A stretch of DNA of 64,000 nt, taken from contig NC_087377.1 in assembly GCF_963675165.1 (NCBI RefSeq), positions 11,084,632 through 11,148,631 on the forward strand. Reading direction: 5' to 3'. The notes under the pieces are model-generated. The model was not told where the DNA came from. It made no database searches and saw only the letters and a list, made by a program, of their open reading frames with translations. This DNA comes from Halichondria panicea. Taxonomy: Eukaryota; Porifera; Demospongiae; Suberitida; Halichondriidae. This document shows, one piece after another, positions 56,410 through 64,000 of the stretch. The position numbers and the translations under genes are program-made. Every line of letters starts with the position of its first letter. The first letter of the stretch is position 1.

Positions 56410-57589
56410 CATAGATTAAGGAGGGAGAGGGATTGGAAACGCAATAGAACCGGATGAAACCATCCGTGTTACGGCCTCGAAAAACCAGGTCACCCGGCTT
56501 GAATCGAGGCTATACCAAAGGTGGCTGGCTATGAGTAGCAAAAAGACAGAAGACAGGGCTGATGAGCAGCAAATGTGATCGTTCCTGCATACATGCTGTA
56601 GGGGAGAGCTTGTAGCATCAGCCACATTGAGCAAAACTCTCCTCTGGATCTCACCTAAGACACTATAGGCTCTATAAAGACAAAATTATATATTATTATG
56701 CCTGTTGGCCATTTGGAAATAACAACTGTCTATTGGCCATTATTATTGTGATATTTATGACATCTTTGTGAAATATAAACTGAAATGAAGCTTGTATGGA
56801 AAAGTTACAAAAACAAAAAAACTACGAAAAAAACTTTCTTATTCTTTTATGACTTTTTAACTTATATAGGGATCCCATAATCTTTCTGAAGTTATTTCTT
56901 TCTTGTATTTGCCTGATGATGTTGGAATTTGGGTCTTCAAGGCATATCTGCATACACAAACGGTCGACATGTTAAACGTTTACCTACTAAATTGAGCAAG
57001 GTGTAACTTCTCACAAGAATGCATTCAGGTCATAGAAATAAGCCATTACGATGAACCTATTCCTATGCTTGGCCTATAACTAAAAATTGTGAAATTATAA
57101 CCTCTTCACCTCTGCATAGAGGTACAAATAAACACATAAATTAATTAGCGTAGTTGATACTTGAAATCAGCAACAGATGTTTTTCAATCAACACCATTGT
57201 GGCTCATTACAATCACTAATGGAATACTTTGAAACACTATATACTTTTTCTAGGTTAAAGATTATTTAAACTCTGGTTCTAGGGAGAAAAAGCATATAAA
57301 AACTCACAAAAGTGTTGTAGGGTCGTCTTGAAACTCAAACTTGGACAAATTTACAACTAATGTGGTTCCAAATGATGAACACTAGAGATTTATAGGCTGG
57401 GTTGTACTCAGCCTAACTTTAGAAGCTGGAGAAGAGGAGTTTTAGCATGGTTTTAGTTGCTGCTGGAGGTTAACGCCCACCACTGCCTATTGCACTCTGA
57501 ACCGTAACACGGATGGTTTCGAGAGGCAACGTTGGAGTCATTGTCGCACGTGATCCCGTTTCCAATCCCTGTTAACTACTCAATCTATG
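56410..57589. repeat. 1.18-kb TIR element, CATAGATT family
   Basis: Ends CATAGATTAAGGAGGGAGAG and the complementary TACTCAATCTATG. Inner inverted blocks are GGATTGGAAACG and CATCCGTGTTACGG. Flanks GTATAAC and GTATAAT suggest a 7-bp duplication. The interior (56640-57440) is AT-rich with no transposase frame. An internal TTGAATCGAGGCTATACC block lies at 56498. Confidence 0.7.
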
Positions 57590-57944
57590 GTATAATGATC
57601 ATTATATTAATGACGTTCTTATGGCAAAAAAATGGCAAGTCGGCAAGATAACACTGTGAATCATGATAACATTATTTAGGTCTTGTGCCAGTTGAGTGCT
57701 AGCCTCGAGACCAGGCCGATTAATACATCTTAATTTGTCTCTAATTATTTTGTCACATTTTGGGGGAATGTAATTAGAATTTTTATGAGAATTAGAGAAT
57801 AATTATTAGATCATGTTTGCCATAAATACTGCAATCTAATTGGTTAGAGGTAGTGTTCTATCCGACTTAGACGATCATGTAGCAAAGATTAGCAGATTGG
57901 CTAGAGCATACCTGCCAACTATATCCCGGTAAGATATCCCTCAA
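57590..57944. other. Intergenic, no gene
   Basis: AT-rich. TAGCCTCGAGACCAGGCCGA at 57702 is a lone TIR-like block. 57840-57900 resembles 17935-18060 and 35270-35400 (GGTAGTGTTCTATCCGACTT, CATGTAGCAAAGATT). Confidence 0.45.
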
Positions 57945-58660
57945 AATTGTCTCTGATCGAATGTCGAGACAAAATCATTGAAGGCATCCTGACCAGGATA
58001 TTTCCGTACGTACTTGCAATGCTTATCGTTAGGTATTCTAAAACGAGGGTCAGTATAACTACCTGTCCATTAAAATCCGAACGTTTGTATACTCTTGTGA
58101 GTACCACCAGCTCACTGCATGAATCGTACTTTGGTATGTATGGAAGTATGTAGTCTATTGCTTGATAGTGATAAGCAATAAAGAGGCCTATATATTTGTA
58201 TGTATACGTATCCTGTGACTTCACAATTCGATCGCGCTCGGAAAGAATTTCTTTTGGGAATTTACTTCACTTAGAATAATCAATGATGATAAGTACAGCT
58301 TGAAAGATTTTAAGAGATTCCTCGTATATCCTAAATGGATTCTGTGTACTTTTTATATCTACCGGTATTGGTTGTACATATCGTCGTCCATGAAAATGTA
58401 GTGGATGTACTTTTCTTTCCTTTCCTTGGCTGCTTTGTAAAGCAAGTTTCTTCCAGTAGTCCAGATTATAGACTTACTATAAAGTTGAATATGTATTGGA
58501 CATGAGGCAATGACGTGTCAGCGCACTTTGTTTTGTAACTGAGGAGGATGACAGCACACTGACATGCTTCAGAGTCACTAATCACTTTTGGAATCTTTTG
58601 TGTTAGATAGATAAGCGAGTTGGTGCAATCACCGTGGAGAGGTTTGTTTTTCAACAGCAT
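57945..58660 (-). pseudogene. Decayed DDD-protein copy
   Basis: The minus strand retains pieces such as DSEACQC, ADTSLPHVQYIF, GLFIAYHYQAIDYILPY and QEYTNV-like remnants in order, with many indels including a CATG insertion at about 58117-58120. The N-terminal anchor and the C-terminal end are missing. It is more decayed than the copy at 33133-33919. Confidence 0.8.
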
Positions 58661-58736
58661 TGGTCAAGGCATAACTATATATATACTGCTACCTTATAGG
58701 ATAATCAACTACTCTGTTCATAGTATATTTACTGAC

Positions 58737-58835
58737 TGCACACACACACAGTTCCTACGAATCACTGCCTACTCTTCGTCCTCAATGTACAAGTCAGTGG
58801 ATGGAGGGTCCTACACACAATCAATATCCCTACAT
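58737..58835 (+). pseudogene. Fragment of gene D Ig-like exon
   Basis: CA array, then CAGTTCCTACGAATCACTGC and about 70 bp that match the start of exon 48049-48372 with indels. It is an orphan piece next to the DDD-protein pseudogene. Confidence 0.7.
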
Positions 58836-59074
58836 GAATGTCTTATAAGATCTAGATGGTATGCTAAACTCTAACAAAAGTTATCCATTCGATGTAACTG
58901 ATGAGTTATTTAGCTGGAAAGCGCTCCCATATGCAGAAGTGCATGGCGATAGAAGAATCTCTAGTATATATGTTGAGTTCCTCCTGCCCCAGACTATATA
59001 GTTAGCATTGAAAGAGTTTTAGTATATCCAACCCTCCCGCACCCATTTGGACTCCAACCTGAGCTGTTTGTTTA

Positions 59075-59349
59075 GGCCACTCCAAGTGATACTCTGGTTT
59101 CTGGTCCACCGCCCGCATCAGATTTTATTCTTGGATTTCTATCTCATTATTGGATTTCTATCCCATTATTTCTACTACGCATGCGCATAATGGTCCATGT
59201 GGTACAAAATAGTGTGATAATGATATTCATTTGCAAAATAATGAGATTCATAAGGTGAAATTGATAATGACATAATGAGAAAAGCCGCCCGCCCGCATGC
59301 AATTAGAAAAACTTCAGGACCAGAAACCAGAGTGTCACTTGGAGTGGCC
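59075..59349. repeat. PIF/Harbinger-like MITE
   Basis: A 275-bp element with 33-bp inverted ends (one mismatch) starting GGCCACTCCAAGTGA, flanked by TTA at 59072-59074 and 59350-59352. A 3-bp TTA duplication and a GGCC start are characteristic of PIF/Harbinger or ISL2EU MITEs. Confidence 0.8.
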
Positions 59350-59969
59350 TTATGTGAAATTATGGAAGTTTATGCATCATTCGGTGAACCCCGACTAATG
59401 CCGAGGGTTCTGCATGCATTTTAGTGAGCTAGTCAAATAAGGCATTGTGACAGATAACATTTATATCTTAGTGGGTGAAATCAGCTGCATATTTCACAGC
59501 TACCATATATGGAGATATTTGGTCAAACCACTTATGTAACAGCTCTTTTTTTACACTTTCTATGTGCTCCTGCTTGATGAAATGTGTATCCTTATATAGC
59601 TATTATGGTGCCCTTGTACAGTGACGCTGATCTGCTCTAATTAATGTACGTTGACTGTTGTAACTCTCCAATAGCGAATACACACTGTATCTTATAAGAA
59701 CTCAAAATTAATATGCTCACTATATAATTATAGTGAGCATACGTATATTATTTTGAGTTCTCAGCAAGATTCTCCATAACATAAAAACAGTCAGAGCAAG
59801 TTGTATATAATACAACTGACTATACGCGCGGATAGTCCGGTATTAAAAGCTAAAGTAAAGGCTGTGCGGTATCTATATAATTATGGTTTCTAGTCGGATC
59901 TATATATGGTCGCGTGGGGAAATTTGGAGGGAATGTCACATGAGCATATCTAACCTCCTCTGCCAGGGG

Positions 59970-60415
59970 AACCATGGTTGCATCAAAGATCAAAGGTACG
60001 ATGGCAACCATACTTGCACCAAGGATCACAGGTAAGATAGCAACCGTGCATGAGTGATCATCAAATTTAATGGCTGCACCAAAGATTAAAGGTAAGATGG
60101 CAACCATAGTTGCACCAATCAAATTAAGGTACGATGCCATATATAGTTGCACCAAAAATCAAAAGAAAGATTGTTGCGCAAGTAAAATGGCAACCATGGT
60201 TGCACCACAGATTAAAGAAGATGGCAACCATACAATTGCATCAAAAATCAAAGGTATAAGCTAGATGGCAACCATGCCTGGGTGATCATAGTTTCCGCAA
60301 GTAAAATGGCAACCATGGGGTTGCACTATAACTGAGATCAAAGGTAAGATGGCAACCATGGTTTTACCACAATCGAAGGTATAAGATGGTAACTATGGTT
60401 GCACCAACGATCAAA
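59970..60415. repeat. Minisatellite with GATGGCAACCA core, second array
   Basis: Same unit as 19840-20310 in the paralogous block upstream of gene F. Unit number and order differ between the two arrays. Confidence 0.75.
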
Positions 60416-60829
60416 CTAATAGATAAACCAACTTGCATTGGCTGCACCTTACAATTAAACTTTAACTAAACTGCTCTTCCACCTGCAGCCTTTGATATCC
60501 ATAGGCCCTTCACACTTGTGACATGCGCAGATAAAAGATAATTTCTTAAACAAGATGACCCCTATAATTATTAGAAAAAGTCTCTGCATGTTAAACATGC
60601 AGTATTATACTGCGCCATCAAGTGAGTGCCACTGAGTGGTAGGGGTTAGTATAGTTATGCTGGCATAATTTTAAATAGGCTCATTTTTTGGTGAGAATTA
60701 TGCTGGCATAATAGCCGATTTGACTGAAAAAATAATAGGCAATTTGAAAAGAATAATAGGCTGTTAACTTGAGCATAAAAGAATATATAGCATAATAAGT
60801 AGTATCTTGAGCATAATCTTATACGGAGT

Positions 60830-60873
60830 GGTTGATATCTGGTTGATATCTGGTTGATATCTGGTTGATATCT
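60830..60873. repeat. Four exact copies of GGTTGATATCT
   Basis: Four perfect head-to-tail 11-bp units, absent at the matching place in the gene E block. The surrounding 60420-61526 is AT-rich upstream sequence of gene F with no gene seen. Confidence 0.85.
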
Positions 60874-61526
60874 GCCTTGAAAATTGTGGCCTGTCACACC
60901 TCCAAATTATGAAATGACACATTGAGAATACATAATTAAATTTTATAAAGAGCTTGATTTGAAGTTTTGCGAACAGAAACACATGCACTTTCATTTATGT
61001 ACAGCTAGGCCCTATAGCTTATCAATTAAGGTTCCATTTTTGCACAATAATAACTATATTAATCCCTTATTGCATGCAGTAACCATTGCAATCATCCTAT
61101 ATCAGGACATAATGAGGTTGGCAAACTGTAGTGTATGCACCCTCCCTGAGCTACTTGCCAAATGACGTCTCAGGGGTGTTCAGTGAAATCTTTAAAGTGC
61201 CCCTTAGGATCCCCTATACATCTTTGGGCGAGAAACACGGGTGAAAAATGGCATACATGCGTCAATTAGCAACTTGTGCACACTCTGTGACATTTCTGAT
61301 AGACGCAGTGCAGGGCACTACGCTTTAAAGCGTCAACAGCAGGTAAAGGGTTAATATGTAACAGCTGGCTTTTAGGTTGCACATGCAACTATGCACTTTC
61401 TGTTTCCTGTGTGGTTGGCTGTTCACTGTTATATTATTATTTACTTCCTGCGTGACTATAATAGTGTATATAAGCAGACACTCATGCTCATTGATGTGCA
61501 ATAGTAAGCAGATGAGCACCATAATT

Positions 61527-63948
61527 ATGGATTTGCTGAAAAAGATACTCATTTTTGCTGTGATTCTACTTTATTCCGAATCGTGAGCTATAATTATAAT
61601 TATAATACCAGTAATTATTATATGCTATAATTATATAGTGCATGCATGGATGCACAATGCATAATTATATATACAGGATCTCTGCTTTATGCATTCAGCA
61701 TGCATTCTTTGGCGTGATTTATACTTGTGTATAATTATTATTATGCCTGATTGTTGCATTATACAGCCTCGTTGTTGCGCGTGTGCCACCACCGTGCAGC
61801 AGATTTCCGCGTTCTGCACCAAGCTCTGACAGTGTTCAAAGCTATCCTGATGACGAACTCTGCTGCATTGACTGTGAACAGCCGAACCGTAAGTTTTATA
61901 TAATAATTATATGGGTGGAACCTCCCTCTATATAATGCCCAATAACTTACTATAATATTATTATAATTATACACTGTTTTGGAGGTGTCAATATAATTAT
62001 GGGATTTAGAAGCCCAAAGGTACTGATTTATAGTATCCCGAGCGTAGTGAGGGTACTAGAAGTGGCTGAGGGCTTCTAAATCACATAGACACCTCCAAAA
62101 CAGTAACTATATAACTCATTTAGATACTATAGTGCGCATGCGCATCGTCCCAACTTTGGGCTTAACAACGAGATACACTAAGGTATAAGCATGCAAGGGC
62201 GTATACGCCCTTGGTATAAGTTGCAGTTTTCGAGTATAATCCATATAATTGACTATGATTATAATAGCTGTACATTGATGCTTTAATTGGTGCACGCTTT
62301 TGCCAAAGGCATATTGTTCGTGTGTGTGTATTTATTATTCATGTGTGCGTACACAGCATAATTTATATACGAGCTAATAATATATAATTATACTAGCATA
62401 AGTTCATCATAGTATGTCATTTCACGAAGTGTCAATTCAGGTCTGTGCCTTTTACTGAGATCTCCGAACAATGGTGTTGTCAGAGTGAACAATGGCAGAG
62501 CTACCTACACTTGCAACAATGGGTATAGACTTTTTGGCTCATATTCTCGTTTTTGCTTGTCCAGTGGTAGCTGGTCTGGATCTAATCCCTCCTGCCAATT
62601 AAGTAAGCTGCTGCTTGTGTGAATTATCTTATAAACATTAGTTTTAGTTTCAAGAGTTTGCCCTGTACTGAATAACCCAAGCAATGGTCAAGTGTCCGTT
62701 AGCTCACATGTGATTGGAGGGACAGCTACGTACAGCTGCAACACTGGGTATGGACTGTCTGGTTCATCTTCTCGTACTTGCTTGTCCAGTTGCAACTGGT
62801 CTGGATCTAATCCCTCCTGTCAATTAAGTAAGCTATTATAGTTTTTGTGTGAATTATCATATTTTTTATCTTTAGTTTCAATATGGACATGCCCTGTACC
62901 GATTATCCCAAGCAATGGTCAAGTGTCCGTTAACTCTTATCTTATTGGAGGCATAGCTACTTACAGCTGCAACATTGGGTATAGACTTTCTGGTTCCTTT
63001 TCTCGTACTTGCTTGCGCGGTTGCAAATGGTCTGGATCTGATCCCTCCTGCCAATTAAGTAAGCTATAGTGCTTGTGGGAATTATCATCTATAGAAAATG
63101 TATATAGTTGCAGAAAATTGCCCTGTACTGAATAACCCAAGCAATGGTCGAGTGTCCGTTAGCTCTTATGTTATTGGAGGGAGAGCTATTTACAGCTGCA
63201 ACATTGGGTATAGACTATCTGGATCATCTTCTCGCACTTGCTCATCCAGTGGCAGCTGGTCTGGATCCAATCCCTCCTGTCAAAGTAAGCTATAGTGATT
63301 TTGTGTGAATTATCATCCCTTACTTTATTCGTAGGAATGTGTCCCACACTGAATAACCCAAGTAATGGTCGAGTGTCCGTTAGCTCTTATTTTGAAGAAG
63401 GCATTGCTATTTACAGCTGCAACACTGGGTATGGACTGTCTGGTTCATCTTTTCGTACTTGCTCGTTCAGTGGCAGCTGGTCTGGATCTAATCCCTCTTG
63501 CCTAGGTAAGCTAATGCTTGTGTGTGTGTGTGTGAATAACTTCCATAAATTATATACTACCACACAAATTCACACATATATACAGGAAGGGGAGGAGGAG
63601 GAGGGGGAGGAAATAGTATCGAAGAACAATTCCAGAAAATTATATAATTATGCTGAACGACAGATAAAATTCTATGAACACTAACATGATTGCTACTATA
63701 ATAATACTTATTCTATACTAGCTGGTAGATCTTATGTTGATTTCTGTGCTGACAAAAATGTATTGAATAATGATCCAAATAATTATGTGTCCTCTGGGTT
63801 CAACGTACTGTATCTCACCAATAGTTTATACTCTCAGGATTACAGTACCCCATGCAACGATAACACTTACAACAAGAAGGCGATAAGCCCATACATGCAT
63901 CAATATCGTCAAACCAATTCAAATTGTCACCAAATTATAGATCTATAG
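61527..63948 (+). CDS. Gene F: secreted five-sushi protein with a novel C-terminal domain
   Basis: Exons: 61527-61582 (signal peptide MDLLKKILIFAVILLYSES; an in-frame ATG also at 61512), 61767-61888, 62441-62602, 62648-62827, 62876-63058, 63114-63284, 63335-63505 and 63722-63948 (stop TAG), 423 residues with phases consistent throughout. Exon 2 is a Pro/Cys-rich linker ending ELCCIDCEQPN. Five exons each encode one sushi/CCP module (four Cys, W-SGSNPSC end) bounded by phase-1 introns. The last exon encodes about 75 residues with SYVDFCADKN, YVSSGFNVLYL and CNDNTYNKK and four Cys, which I do not recognise. An optional Gly-rich exon (63586 onward; stop at 63645-63647 or phase-1 donor at 63616) may be alternative. 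No membrane helix or GPI signal is seen, so secreted. A binding role is inferred from sushi modules. Confidence 0.78.
61972..62104. repeat. MITE shared with gene E intron
   Basis: CACTGTTTTGGAGGTGTCAA and the complementary ACACCTCCAAAACAGT ends; same site as 22382-22490 in gene E, so it was there before the E/F duplication. Confidence 0.75.
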
Positions 63949-64000
63949 TACTGTTAAATAGTGAACCATGCAGTCTATAGCTAGTCTCACTCTGTCTTGG

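Overview
The window is animal nuclear DNA. Its genes have short exons with GT/AG introns, mostly in phase 1. They encode shuffled extracellular modules (immunoglobulin-like, fibronectin type III, sushi/CCP), and no prokaryotic gene layout is seen. Dense small inverted-repeat transposons and the constant short palindromes GCATGC and ATAATTAT suggest a demosponge genome of the Amphimedon type. That assignment is an inference from sequence style, not a database match.

Layout. 563-6294 (+) is the 3' part of gene A, an FN3-rich type I membrane protein with a short tail. 8531-15791 (+) is its tandem paralogue gene B: signal peptide, Ig, FN3 modules, transmembrane helix and a long tyrosine-motif tail. 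Gene B is certain to the transmembrane exon; the join from there to the tail exons is inferred. About 7600-8440 and 30560-30970 (-) hold decayed pieces of one reverse-transcriptase-type retroelement. Genes E (21941-25220, +) and F (61527-63948, +) are paralogous secreted five-sushi proteins inside a duplication of about 19.4-25.5 kb and 59.5-64 kb. E carries a 1-bp frameshift. An intronless minus-strand family of type II membrane proteins with a DDD motif, probably glycosyltransferases, has three intact copies (C1 27166-28329, C2 37625-38719, C3 41997-43064), two pseudogenes (33133-33919, about 57945-58660) and a 3' fragment on the plus strand (29136-29258). Gene D (46295-54320, +) is a second Ig/FN3 receptor. 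It is followed by a copy of part of its own last FN3 exon and by intact copies of gene B's last two coding exons.

Genes A, B and D look like cell-surface adhesion or recognition receptors. A and B have near-identical ectodomain exons but different cytoplasmic ends. One B exon carries two YxxI motifs 23 residues apart, one of which fits the ITIM consensus. The duplicated B tail exons behind D are in phase with D's penultimate exon, so a tail swap by alternative splicing is possible. Signalling and immune roles are inferred only.

The rest is mostly mobile-element debris: TA-flanked pogo/mariner-like MITEs, fold-back MITEs, several elements flanked by exact 9-bp duplications (Mutator-like), hAT-like elements, a PIF/Harbinger-like MITE with TTA duplications, minisatellites and (GT)n/(CA)n arrays. 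No tRNA, rRNA or CRISPR was recognised.
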